From Bacteroidota bacterium (GTDB taxonomy: Bacteria; Bacteroidota; Bacteroidia; B-17B0; Aurantibacillaceae), in NCBI GenBank assembly GCA_019638705.1, contig JAHBTI010000005.1, forward strand, positions 79,402-143,401: a stretch of DNA of 64,000 nucleotides, read 5' to 3'. The position numbers and the translations under genes were made by a program. The notes under the pieces were generated by a model, which was given only the letters and a program-made list of their open reading frames with translations, ran no database searches and was not told the origin of the DNA. How positions within the stretch are numbered: the stretch's first letter is position 1; each line of letters starts with the position of its first letter. Positions 40,126 to 48,374 of this stretch are shown one piece after another.

Positions 40126-42440
40126 AAAAACTTTTTTTTAACACAAAGGCACAAAGACACAAAGACACGGAGAAGATAAAAACTCTGTGTCTCCGCGCCT
40201 CCGTGTCTCTGTGTTTTCTAATCACAACTTTTTATTTAAACGCGCAACAAATTCGTATTTGTTCCTGCAAAGACAGCGTGCGCATTCCTTTTGCCACTGT
40301 GCTGATAAAAAATGACAAAATAAGTTACGGAAAAACAAGTAACGACGAAGGAATTATTCCTTTACAAAAATTTGACGATACAACTTCTTACAGCGTGCTG
40401 GTGCAATGTTTCGGTTTTGAAAAATTTCATCAGCACATGAAAGGTTCGGAAATTAACGCTCTGAAAACATTGTGCCTTAAACCTGGAAACATCAACTTGG
40501 ACGAAGTGGTAATTACCGCGCAATACGAGCCAACGCTTGCCGAAAATTCCGTGCAAAAAATGAAAGTGATTGACGGCGAAAAAATAAAACAAATGGGCGC
40601 GGTAAATTTGCGCGATGTGCTTTCCAATCAACTCAACGTGCGTTTGCAGCAAGATAATATTTTGGGAAGCAGCATGAGCTTACAAGGTATCAGCGGCGAA
40701 AACGTGAAATTTTTAATTGACGGTGTGCCTATGATTGGTCGCTTAAACGGCAGCATTGACCTTTCGCAGATAAACATGAACAATGTGGAACGCATTGAAT
40801 TTATTGAAGGACCATTATCAGTTCAATACGGTACAAATGCTTTGGCAGGAACAATCAACATCATCACCAAAAAAAATTCAGGCAAAAAATATACTGCCGG
40901 AGTTACCTCGTATTACGAAAGCATTGGCACATACAACCTCACAGGCGAGGTAGGTTTCTCGCGCAAAAAACACAGTTTACAGGTGAGCGGCGGAAGAAAT
41001 TATTTTGACGGCTGGCATCCTCGAGAAGCAGCGTTTTATTTCCCGAAACCGCACTTTGCCGACAGCACGCGCTACAAACAATGGAAACCCAAAGAGCAAT
41101 ATTTTGCAACGGCGGCATATCAATACAGTTTCAAAAAATTAAGTTTGGGTTTAAAATCATCTTACTTTGACGAGGTGATAATTAATCGCGGTTATCCGCG
41201 TGCGCCGTATGCCGAAACATCGTTTGACGATTATTATTACACCACACGCTTTGACAACAGCGTTTCATTAAACGGAAAAATTTCCGAAAAATGGAACGTG
41301 AACGCTTTAACCGCTTACAATTATTATAACCGCATAAAAAAAACGCTGTACAAAGATTTGACCACCTTAGACGAAAATTTATCGCCTAACAGTTCAGACC
41401 AAGACACAAGTTCTTTCACTTTGCTGATGAGCCGCGCTTCGTTTACACGAAAAAGTGCCGACTCAAAACTGAATTACGAATTGGGTTACGATGTGAATTA
41501 CGAAAGCGCACTCGGAAAACGCATTGATAAAAATTTGCAGTACATGGGCGATTACGCGGTGTTTACCACAGCAGAATACAAACCAATTTCACAACTTATT
41601 ATTAAACCGGGTTTACGATATGCTTATAACACAACGTATAAAACACCGCTCATTCCGTCCCTGAATTTAAAATGGGATTTTACCGAAAATCACACCATTC
41701 GCGCGAGTTACGCAAGGGGTTTCCGCGCACCCACTATTAAAGAACTGTATTTTTATTTTGTGGACATTAATCACAACATTGTGGGTAATGGAAATTTGCA
41801 GTCGGAAAAATCAAACAATTATTCGCTTACTTACAATTACAGGCGCGATTTAAAAAAATGCCGCATGAAATTTGACGCAGGTATTTTTTACAATGATATT
41901 TTTAATTTGGTTACGCTGGCGCAGGTGGCAGGCGTTGAATATTCTTATGTGAACATCGGGCAGCACAAAACGCTTGGCTTGCAGTTGGGAAATACTTTAA
42001 ACTTTAAGCGTTTGGCGTTGCAACTCGGTTACAATCACACAGGAAGATACAATCAACTTTCGGGCGATAATAACTTGCCGCAATTTAATTATACACCCGA
42101 AGTGCTGACAAACGTAACGTATAAATTCATCAAACAAAAAGCAACGGTTTCTCTCTTTTACAAATACAGCGGAAGGTTGCCGAGCTATGCCTTAAACAGC
42201 AACAGCGATGTTGTTCAAACGATGCTGAATGATTACAATATGTTTGATGCCACAGCAAGCAAACTGTTTTGGAACGACAGAATTACACTCACGTTCGGCT
42301 GCAAAAATATTTTTAACGTAACAAATATCAGAACAACTGCCCTTAGCGGTGGCGTTCACAGCGCGTCGTCAAGCAGTATGCCTTTATCAACAGGAAGAAA
42401 TTATTTTGTAAAACTCTCATTTAACTTTATCGGAGAATGA
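40122..42440 (+). CDS. TonB-dependent receptor, signal region rewritten by a family A repeat
   Basis: A 772-residue outer-membrane receptor, probably for heme or an iron chelate. The GTG start overlaps the DUF6686 stop. The signal region MKKLFFNTKAQRHKDTEKIK then TLCLRASVSLCFLITTFYLN is largely encoded by a family A palindrome (40140-40216). A CarboxypepD_reg-like domain spans about residues 50-125. The plug follows (VQKMKVIDGEKIKQMGAVNL, GISGENVKFLIDGVPMIGRL, EFIEGPLSVQYGTNALAGTI), then the barrel with RASYARGFRAPTIKELYFYF and the C-terminal NYFVKLSFNFIGE. It overlaps the HmuY gene by 4 bp. Confidence 0.93.
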   Translation: MKKLFFNTKAQRHKDTEKIKTLCLRASVSLCFLITTFYLNAQQIRICSCKDSVRIPFATVLIKNDKISYGKTSNDEGIIPLQKFDDTTSYSVLVQCFGFEKFHQHMKGSEINALKTLCLKPGNINLDEVVITAQYEPTLAENSVQKMKVIDGEKIKQMGAVNLRDVLSNQLNVRLQQDNILGSSMSLQGISGENVKFLIDGVPMIGRLNGSIDLSQINMNNVERIEFIEGPLSVQYGTNALAGTINIITKKNSGKKYTAGVTSYYESIGTYNLTGEVGFSRKKHSLQVSGGRNYFDGWHPREAAFYFPKPHFADSTRYKQWKPKEQYFATAAYQYSFKKLSLGLKSSYFDEVIINRGYPRAPYAETSFDDYYYTTRFDNSVSLNGKISEKWNVNALTAYNYYNRIKKTLYKDLTTLDENLSPNSSDQDTSSFTLLMSRASFTRKSADSKLNYELGYDVNYESALGKRIDKNLQYMGDYAVFTTAEYKPISQLIIKPGLRYAYNTTYKTPLIPSLNLKWDFTENHTIRASYARGFRAPTIKELYFYFVDINHNIVGNGNLQSEKSNNYSLTYNYRRDLKKCRMKFDAGIFYNDIFNLVTLAQVAGVEYSYVNIGQHKTLGLQLGNTLNFKRLALQLGYNHTGRYNQLSGDNNLPQFNYTPEVLTNVTYKFIKQKATVSLFYKYSGRLPSYALNSNSDVVQTMLNDYNMFDATASKLFWNDRITLTFGCKNIFNVTNIRTTALSGGVHSASSSSMPLSTGRNYFVKLSFNFIGE
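40140..40216. repeat. Family A palindrome inside the TonB receptor gene, copy 3
   Basis: Arms acacaaaggcacaaagacac with aaagacacggag, and ctctgtgtctccgcgcctcc with gtgtctctgtgtt, face each other about a short centre. It lies six codons after the receptor's GTG start and is read in frame as codons 7-32. It matches the intergenic copies at 2599 and 15930. Confidence 0.93.
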
Positions 42441-43480
42441 AAAATTTTTTAGTTCAAGTTTTCTGTCATTCTGAGGAACGAAGAATCTATTCTTTTAGAG
42501 ATGCTTCCTTCGTCAGCATGACAAGCGTTTTTTTGTTTTTATCTTTCATTTTTTGCTCATGCGAAAAAAAGGAATTGCCTGTAAAACCTTACGAGCGTGG
42601 CGATGTAACCATATCGCAGGTGGATTTGGCAACCAACTACAAATATCAGGTTTGGTTTAGCCTGGATAAAAACACGGTGATTTCTTCCAACGCAAGAACC
42701 GATTGGGATTTGGCTTTTGAAGCATCGGCAGAGGGTTTTCACATTATGCTGAACGGCGCAAACGGCGTGAGAGTATATAAAACAAATGTTTCCGACTTAA
42801 ATCAGGTAAATGACACATTGGGTTTAACTTCTGTGGAAAAAGCCGATATGCCGAGCGGAAACCTTGACAGCACAGCGTTTGGCGATTGGCAAGCGGACAA
42901 TAAAGTATATGTTGTTAATCTTGGCTCTGATGAAAACGGCGCGCAACTTGGTTTTTACAAAATCAAACTGCTTTCTCAATCGGCAACGGAATACAAATTT
43001 GAATACGCTGCTCTCAACAGTTCAGAAATTAAAACAGGAAGCGTAACAAAAAATGAAGAGTATAATTTTATTGCTTATTCATTGGCAACAAATTCACAAC
43101 TTATCATTGAGCCGAAAAAAGAAAATTACGATTTGTGTTTTACTTCTTACACCTATTTGTTTTACAAGCCTTCTTATCAGTACTATCAAGTTACGGGCGT
43201 TCTCGGCAATTCATACAATACGCGCATGGCACCTATTAAAAAGGCATTTGAGAGCATTACAATCAACGATACAGCCTCCGTTACTTTTCTTTCGCGCCGC
43301 GATGTGATTGGTTACGACTGGAAAGCATTTGATTTTGACAAAAACACATATACCGTTGATAAAGACAAAATTTTTCTCATCTGCGACAGCAAAGGTTTTT
43401 ATTACAAATTTCACTTCGTTGATTTTTACAGCGAAGCAGGCGTAAAAGGCTCACCCAAATTTGAGTTTAAGAAGTTGTAA
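42437..43480 (+). CDS. HmuY-family lipoprotein, signal region rewritten by a family E repeat
   Basis: A 347-residue outer-membrane lipoprotein of the HmuY family, which takes heme or iron complexes for a partner TonB receptor. The ATG overlaps the receptor stop by 4 bp. The N-terminus MKNFLVQVFCHSEERRIYSF then RDASFVSMT is made by a repeat (42464-42523). The hydrophobic core SVFLFLSFIFCSC with lipidated Cys follows. The mature part has DVTISQVDLATNYKYQVWFS, NARTDWDLAFEASAEGFHIM, NYDLCFTSYTYLFYKPSYQ, QVTGVLGN and DVIGYDWKAFD. It is a paralogue of the T9SS HmuY-like protein at 36542. The n-region is unusually long. Confidence 0.9.
   Translation: MKNFLVQVFCHSEERRIYSFRDASFVSMTSVFLFLSFIFCSCEKKELPVKPYERGDVTISQVDLATNYKYQVWFSLDKNTVISSNARTDWDLAFEASAEGFHIMLNGANGVRVYKTNVSDLNQVNDTLGLTSVEKADMPSGNLDSTAFGDWQADNKVYVVNLGSDENGAQLGFYKIKLLSQSATEYKFEYAALNSSEIKTGSVTKNEEYNFIAYSLATNSQLIIEPKKENYDLCFTSYTYLFYKPSYQYYQVTGVLGNSYNTRMAPIKKAFESITINDTASVTFLSRRDVIGYDWKAFDFDKNTYTVDKDKIFLICDSKGFYYKFHFVDFYSEAGVKGSPKFEFKKL
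42464..42523. repeat. 'GTCATTCTGAGGAACGAAG' palindrome (family E) inside the hmuY-like gene
   Basis: Arms gtcattctgaggaacgaaga and cttccttcgtcagcatgaca face each other about a centre of about 20 bases. It begins about nine codons after the start of the gene and is read in frame. This type of repeat is widespread in intergenic DNA of Bacteroidota. This is its only copy in the window. Confidence 0.9.
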
Positions 43481-43489
43481 GTTTTCTGA

Positions 43490-43807
43490 TTATTTGCTGT
43501 TTACCGCATTGTTTACATTGCGCCAGGTGCCGCCGTTAATCACGTTTTGAAAACCGTTGCGTTCCAAAATATTTTTTGCCTGCGCGCTTCGTCCGCCGCT
43601 CAAACAAAACACCACAATGTTTTCTTTGCCTTTAAATTTTGAGAGTTGATTTTGCAGTTTATCCAAAGGAATGTTTACCGCACCTTTTACACTTCCCGAT
43701 TGAAATTCGGCAGGTGTGCGCACGTCCGCCAAAAAAGCACCTTTTTTAATTGCTTCATTTAATTCATCGTTATTCATTGAAAACAAATTTTTAAATAGTC
43801 CAAACAT
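43490..43807 (-). CDS. Rhodanese-domain protein
   Basis: A 105-residue single-domain rhodanese (sulfurtransferase). LNEAIKKGAFLADVRTPAEF is at residues 16-35, FQSGSVKGAVNIPLDKLQNQ follows, and the active-site loop VVFCLSGGRSAQAKNILERN has the catalytic Cys68 with the loop CLSGGRS. The last helix carries GFQNVINGGTWRNVNN. It probably handles persulfide sulfur in the cytoplasm: there is no signal peptide. It converges on the HmuY gene, with 10 bp between stops. Confidence 0.92.
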   Translation of the reverse strand: MFGLFKNLFSMNNDELNEAIKKGAFLADVRTPAEFQSGSVKGAVNIPLDKLQNQLSKFKGKENIVVFCLSGGRSAQAKNILERNGFQNVINGGTWRNVNNAVNSK

Positions 43808-43975
43808 ATTTTTTCTTTTTTTGATTTTGATAGGGCAAAGGTGTAAAGAAAAGAATGGTTGTTTGGTTACTTTGGTTACAGAGAGGGAACTTCTAACAAA
43901 AAAATTGAATAAAATTTAAACAAGTTATTTAACCTTTAAACAATTTTAAACACCTTTGAACTTTTAAAATTCATC

Positions 43976-45028
43976 TTGCAAAAACAAACCAACATATCGG
44001 CGCGTATTTTAATTTTGGTTGTGGTAAGCACAGTTGTTTGCGCAACGGCTTTTTTGCTGCTCAACTATTTCGGGCATTTTAAAATAGACCTTTCGTATTT
44101 GTTGCTTTCGGTTTTCATTTGCTTTGTGGTGAGTTTTTTGATTTTGTATTACTTCTATTATGTGGAAGTAACGCGCAACGTAAACGTGCTGAACGAAAAA
44201 ATCCGCCGCCGTTTTTTAAGTAAGGAAATTCCGCAAAAAGCCGACCAGTTGGAAGAAGAGGACACTTTGCTTCAACTCTCGGAGCGTGTGGATTTATTGG
44301 TGAAATTGCGCGAAAAAGAAGTTCAGCAGTTTGAAAATTTGGACAGCTACCGCAAAGAATATTTGGGCAACGTGTCGCATGAATTGAAAACGCCTGTGTT
44401 TAACATTCAGGGATATGTGGACACTCTGCTCAACGGCGGCTTGGAAGACAGTACAATTAATGTGGAATATCTTCGCCGCGCCGAAAAAAGTATTGACCGC
44501 CTCATTAACATTATTGACGATTTGGAAACCATTACACAATTGGAAACAGGCGATTTGCAATTGGACATTGATACATTTGACATTGCGCTTTTGTGTAAAG
44601 ACATTTACGCTTCATTGGAACTGAATGCCGCCAAACGCAACATAAAATTGGAATTGGCAAAAAAATACGACAAACCCATTCTTGTGAAAGCCGATAAATT
44701 CCGTATCCGTCAAGTGCTGACGAACTTAATTACCAACAGCATTAAATACGGAAAAGAAAACGGCACAACTTTAATTGAACTGAATTATTTAAACGATGAT
44801 GTTGTTATTTCAGTCAGCGATAACGGCGATGGCATTGACAAAAAACACGTTTCCCGGATTTTTGAACGCTTTTACCGTGTGGACAAAGGGCGCAGCCGCG
44901 AACAAGGAGGCACGGGTTTGGGTTTAGCCATTGTAAAACACATTATTGAGGCGCACAACAAATCCATAGTGGCAGAAAGTGAATTGGGAAAAGGCACTAA
45001 GTTTACCTTTTCTTTACCTGCCGCTTAA
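43976..45028 (+). CDS. Orphan sensor histidine kinase
   Basis: A 350-residue membrane histidine kinase, PhoR-like but with little periplasmic sensor. It has two membrane helices, about residues 9-29 and 38-60, and a linker helix (VNVLNEKIRRRFLSKEIPQK). The HisKA domain has the phosphorylated His in NVSHELKTPVFNIQGYVDTL. The HATPase domain has VLTNLITNSIKYGKENGTTL (N box), VSDNGDGIDKKH (G1), RIFERFYRVDKG and GGTGLGLAIVKHIIEAH (G2). It begins with TTG and no better ATG is visible. No response-regulator gene is adjacent, so the partner must lie elsewhere. Confidence 0.9.
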   Translation: MQKQTNISARILILVVVSTVVCATAFLLLNYFGHFKIDLSYLLLSVFICFVVSFLILYYFYYVEVTRNVNVLNEKIRRRFLSKEIPQKADQLEEEDTLLQLSERVDLLVKLREKEVQQFENLDSYRKEYLGNVSHELKTPVFNIQGYVDTLLNGGLEDSTINVEYLRRAEKSIDRLINIIDDLETITQLETGDLQLDIDTFDIALLCKDIYASLELNAAKRNIKLELAKKYDKPILVKADKFRIRQVLTNLITNSIKYGKENGTTLIELNYLNDDVVISVSDNGDGIDKKHVSRIFERFYRVDKGRSREQGGTGLGLAIVKHIIEAHNKSIVAESELGKGTKFTFSLPAA

Positions 45029-45113
45029 ATCATTGAAAAACATTCACAAAAAAATACGGATTAATTGGCTGCTTGGCTTAATTTTAGTAAACTTGCGAAA
45101 AATTTTTTTAGAT

Positions 45114-45461
45114 ATGGCAGAAATCCACATCACAAATATTGAATATATAGAAATTAACTCTCAGCACGATTTAGAGTTCAAATACAAGCCTGAAGTCCCA
45201 AAATTAAAATTAGTAGGTACGCTTTTAACCGAAGACAGCGAAGACGAAGAAAACGGTGTGTTGTTTTTAACGCAAAAACAGCTAAATCAGGTATTGATGA
45301 ACAAAGAGGTTGATTTAAAATTGCAAGACGACCGCTGGACTTTGGGAAAACCTTTAACAAAAGAGCAAATTAAAAAAGTTGGTTTGGTGGATATTGATGC
45401 CGAATTTATGGGTAATGCAGGTGAGTTTAAATGCTTTGAAACCGTTTCGGTAAAAGCATAA
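45114..45461 (+). CDS. Small cytosolic protein of unknown function
   Basis: A 115-residue protein starting at the ATG at 45114 (MAEIHITNIEYIEINSQHDL). Upstream reading in the same frame overlaps the kinase gene and is rejected. It is acidic and mixed beta/alpha, with KPEVPKLKLVGTLLTEDSED, GVLFLTQKQLNQVLMNKEVD and IKKVGLVDIDAEFMGNAGEF. It has no signal or membrane segment, and I do not recognise the family. It follows the kinase by 85 bp and converges on the 45465 gene with 3 bp between them. Confidence 0.68.
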   Translation: MAEIHITNIEYIEINSQHDLEFKYKPEVPKLKLVGTLLTEDSEDEENGVLFLTQKQLNQVLMNKEVDLKLQDDRWTLGKPLTKEQIKKVGLVDIDAEFMGNAGEFKCFETVSVKA

Positions 45462-45464
45462 AAA

Positions 45465-46139
45465 TTACCAATACGCAGGACCAAACCGCTGTGTAAGTTC
45501 GTGCTTCGGAAACAACTCATAAAACAGTTGGTCAAACCAAAATAAAATTTTAAAACTGTAAGTGGGCGACATTAATTTTTCGCCCACTTTTTCGTTGTTT
45601 TTCATGGTGAAACGATAGGCTATATCTGCACCCACACCAAACCAGCGAAACACTTTAAATTGTGTGCTGACACCGGGTTCATACAACAGCAAAAAATATT
45701 TCGGGTCTTTGTGTTTAAAACTGTAAACGCTGTTGCGTTGAAACCATGAAACGCCTGTTCCCACTTGAATTGGCACACTCAACTGCCAGCGTTTGGTTTT
45801 GTAAAACACAAAATCGGCATAATAACACACATACATAAATTTTAAAAAACGGTTTATGCTTGTGTCCTTTCCAAAACTGTTTTTAATCTGAAATTGCTCC
45901 TTCACGTCCGAAGCTAACCAACTCACGCCAATACCTAATTTTAATTTTCGCTGAAAAGACAAGCCCAAACGTGCGCCACTCACGCTGATAAGCTGATTAT
46001 CAATAAAACTGTTGCGCGATTCCAAACGCGCATCAATGCTGTACGGCTGTTTCAGCAAATAACCGATTGAGTCCATTAATTGCGCTTTGTGAGTGGAATA
46101 CAAGCACAGGAAAATTGCCAAGAAAAGAATGTGTTTCAT
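45465..46139 (-). CDS. Probable outer-membrane beta-barrel protein
   Basis: A 224-residue protein with signal peptide MKHILFLAIFLCLYSTHKAQ (start chosen at 46137-46139; a Met four codons upstream is possible). Repeated amphipathic strands follow, such as ARLGLSFQRKLKLGIGVSWL, FVFYKTKRWQLSVPIQVGTG and EPGVSTQFKVFRWFGVGADI, with a C-terminus SFKILFWFDQLFYELFP. This is typical of small barrels of unknown function in Bacteroidota. No family is named. It stands alone, upstream of recG on the opposite strand. Confidence 0.68.
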   Translation of the reverse strand: MKHILFLAIFLCLYSTHKAQLMDSIGYLLKQPYSIDARLESRNSFIDNQLISVSGARLGLSFQRKLKLGIGVSWLASDVKEQFQIKNSFGKDTSINRFLKFMYVCYYADFVFYKTKRWQLSVPIQVGTGVSWFQRNSVYSFKHKDPKYFLLLYEPGVSTQFKVFRWFGVGADIAYRFTMKNNEKVGEKLMSPTYSFKILFWFDQLFYELFPKHELTQRFGPAYW

Positions 46140-46187
46140 CAACGGTAGCAAAATTACGTTTTAACATAACTAAAAAATAACATGAAT

Positions 46188-46253
46188 AATTGAACATTTA
46201 ACAATGAAGATGTTCAATGATACTTTTTCAATAATCAATGTTCAATAATAAAT
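46188..46253. repeat. 'ATTGAACATTTAACAATG' inverted repeat
   Basis: attgaacatttaacaatga and tcaataatcaatgttcaata are partial inverted words upstream of recG, with gaagatgttcaatg between them. A shorter piece (ataattgaacatttaattta) appears at 4241-4260. It is AT-rich and only weakly defined. Confidence 0.45.
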
Positions 46254-46280
46254 TCGTTCCTTAACTTTAATGCCTGTTTA

Positions 46281-48374
46281 ATGCTTGATACCCCCATTGA
46301 ATATTTAAAAGGAATTGGACCCGCGCGGGCGGAAGCCTTGAAATTGGAACTCGGTATTTTCACTTACCGAGATTTGATTTCGCATTATCCTTTCCGTTAT
46401 GTGGACAAAACAAAATTTCATAAAGTGCGCAATGTGCCCAATGAAAATTTAGTTCAGTTGCGCGGCGTAATTGAGAGTTTGCAAATTGTTGGGCAAAAAC
46501 AAGGCAAACGTTTAACGGCTTTGTTCAGAGATGATACAGGTAGAATTGAATTGGTGTGGTTTCAAGGTTACAACTGGATTGCACAAAAACTGAAAACAGG
46601 AACGGAATACATTGTGTTTGGCAAACCAACGGAGTTTAACGGAAAATTTAATTTGGCGCACCCCGACATTGAAGAAGCCACGCCCGAAGTTTTGAGCCGA
46701 CAATCAGCCTTTCAGGCGGTTTATAATTCCACCGAAAAATTAAAATTCAAAGGTCTGGACAGCGAAGGTTTGCGAAAAGCAATGCGTCATTTATTTTCTC
46801 AACTCCAAGCGCAGCATATTGAAGAAAGTTTGAGCGAAGAAGTGATGAACGATTTTAAAATGATTTCGCGTTATGAAGCTCTCAAACAAATTCACTTTCC
46901 TGACAGCGCGGAACAATTGCAAAACGCAGAGTTCCGCATAAAATTTGAAGAGTTGTTTTACATTCAACTGCGTTTGCTCAAATTAAATAAAGTGCGGGCG
47001 CACACTATTCAAGGTTTTGTGTTTTCGCGTGTGGGACAATTCTTCAACGATTTTTTCTCCAATCATTTACCTTTTGAATTAACTAACGCGCAAAAACGAG
47101 TGTTGAAAGAAATTCGTTTGGACATGGGCAGCGGACGGCAAATGAACCGCTTGGTGCAGGGCGATGTGGGCAGCGGAAAAACTTTAGTCGCATTAATGAG
47201 TATGTTACTCGCCATTGATAACGATTTTCAAACTTGCTTAATGTGTCCCACCGAAATTTTGGCGCAACAACATTTTGAAACCTTTAAAACCATGTTGCAA
47301 AACATGAACGTGGAAATTACTTTGCTCACAGGCTCTACAAAAACCAAAGAACGAAAAGCCATTCACGCAAAATTATTGAACGGCGAACTGAAAATTTTAA
47401 TCGGCACGCACGCTTTGATTGAAGATGTGGTGCAATTTAAAAATCTTGGTTTAGTGGTAATTGATGAGCAACACCGTTTTGGCGTGGCACAGCGAGCGAA
47501 GCTCACCACAAAAAATTCAGTACCGCCGCATAATTTAATTATGACTGCAACGCCCATTCCGCGCACATTGGCAATGACCTTATACGGCGATTTGGACACG
47601 AGCGTGATTGATGAAATGCCGCCGAACAGGAAACCGATTAAAACTGTCCATTACACCGAAACTCACCGTTTGCGCGTGTATGGTTTTTTGAAAGAACAAA
47701 TTGCGGCGGGAAGACAAGTTTATATTGTGTATCCTTTAATTCAGGAAAGTGAAAAATTGGATTATCAAAATTTGCAGCAAGGTTATGACAATTTGATTTT
47801 GGAATTTCCCGCACCGCACTACCAAGTCAGCATTGTTCATGGCAAACTCACCAACGAACAAAAAGATTTTGAAATGCAGCGTTTCATAAAGGGTGAAACG
47901 CAAATAATGGTGGCAACAACGGTGATTGAGGTGGGCGTAAATATTCCGAACGCAAGTGTCATGGTAATAGAAAGTGCGGAACGTTTTGGCTTGTCGCAAC
48001 TTCATCAGTTACGAGGCAGAGTTGGGCGCGGTGCAGAACAAAGTTTTTGTGTGCTGATGACAGGCTACAAGCTCGGTGCAGACAGCCGTTTGCGTATGGA
48101 AACAATGGTACGAACAAATGACGGTTTTGAAATCAGTGAAGTGGATTTAAAACTTCGCGGACCGGGCGATATTGAAGGCACACAACAAAGCGGCATTATG
48201 GATTTAAAACTCGCAAACCTTGCCGAAGACGGACAAATCTTGAACAAAGCCCGCCAAGCTGCGCAAAGTATTTTAGACGAGGATTATAATTTGAATTTAG
48301 AAAAAAATAAAGTTTACGCAGAGCAATTGCTCATTCAACAAAAAAACAGACCAAATTGGAGTAGGGTAGGCTGA
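46281..48374 (+). CDS. recG: ATP-dependent DNA helicase RecG
   Basis: RecG reverses stalled replication forks and processes Holliday junctions and R-loops. The 697-residue product is complete. It has an N-terminal wedge domain with the OB fold (VPNENLVQLRGVIESLQIVG, IELVWFQGYNWI). The helicase core has motif I LVQGDVGSGKTLVALMSMLL, motif Ia CPTEILAQQHFETFK, motif II LVVIDEQHRFGVAQRAKL (DEQH), motif III MTATPIPRTLAMTLYGDLD, motif V ATTVIEVGVNIPNASVMVIE and motif VI LHQLRGRVGRGAEQSFCVLM. The C-terminal TRG element has FEISEVDLKLRGPGDIEGTQ. Its stop abuts the stop of the next gene on the other strand. Confidence 0.97.
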   Translation: MLDTPIEYLKGIGPARAEALKLELGIFTYRDLISHYPFRYVDKTKFHKVRNVPNENLVQLRGVIESLQIVGQKQGKRLTALFRDDTGRIELVWFQGYNWIAQKLKTGTEYIVFGKPTEFNGKFNLAHPDIEEATPEVLSRQSAFQAVYNSTEKLKFKGLDSEGLRKAMRHLFSQLQAQHIEESLSEEVMNDFKMISRYEALKQIHFPDSAEQLQNAEFRIKFEELFYIQLRLLKLNKVRAHTIQGFVFSRVGQFFNDFFSNHLPFELTNAQKRVLKEIRLDMGSGRQMNRLVQGDVGSGKTLVALMSMLLAIDNDFQTCLMCPTEILAQQHFETFKTMLQNMNVEITLLTGSTKTKERKAIHAKLLNGELKILIGTHALIEDVVQFKNLGLVVIDEQHRFGVAQRAKLTTKNSVPPHNLIMTATPIPRTLAMTLYGDLDTSVIDEMPPNRKPIKTVHYTETHRLRVYGFLKEQIAAGRQVYIVYPLIQESEKLDYQNLQQGYDNLILEFPAPHYQVSIVHGKLTNEQKDFEMQRFIKGETQIMVATTVIEVGVNIPNASVMVIESAERFGLSQLHQLRGRVGRGAEQSFCVLMTGYKLGADSRLRMETMVRTNDGFEISEVDLKLRGPGDIEGTQQSGIMDLKLANLAEDGQILNKARQAAQSILDEDYNLNLEKNKVYAEQLLIQQKNRPNWSRVG

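Noticed and set aside
46152..46280. A structured RNA upstream of recG
   Set aside because: The short inverted words are AT-rich and weak; no riboswitch pattern could be recognised.
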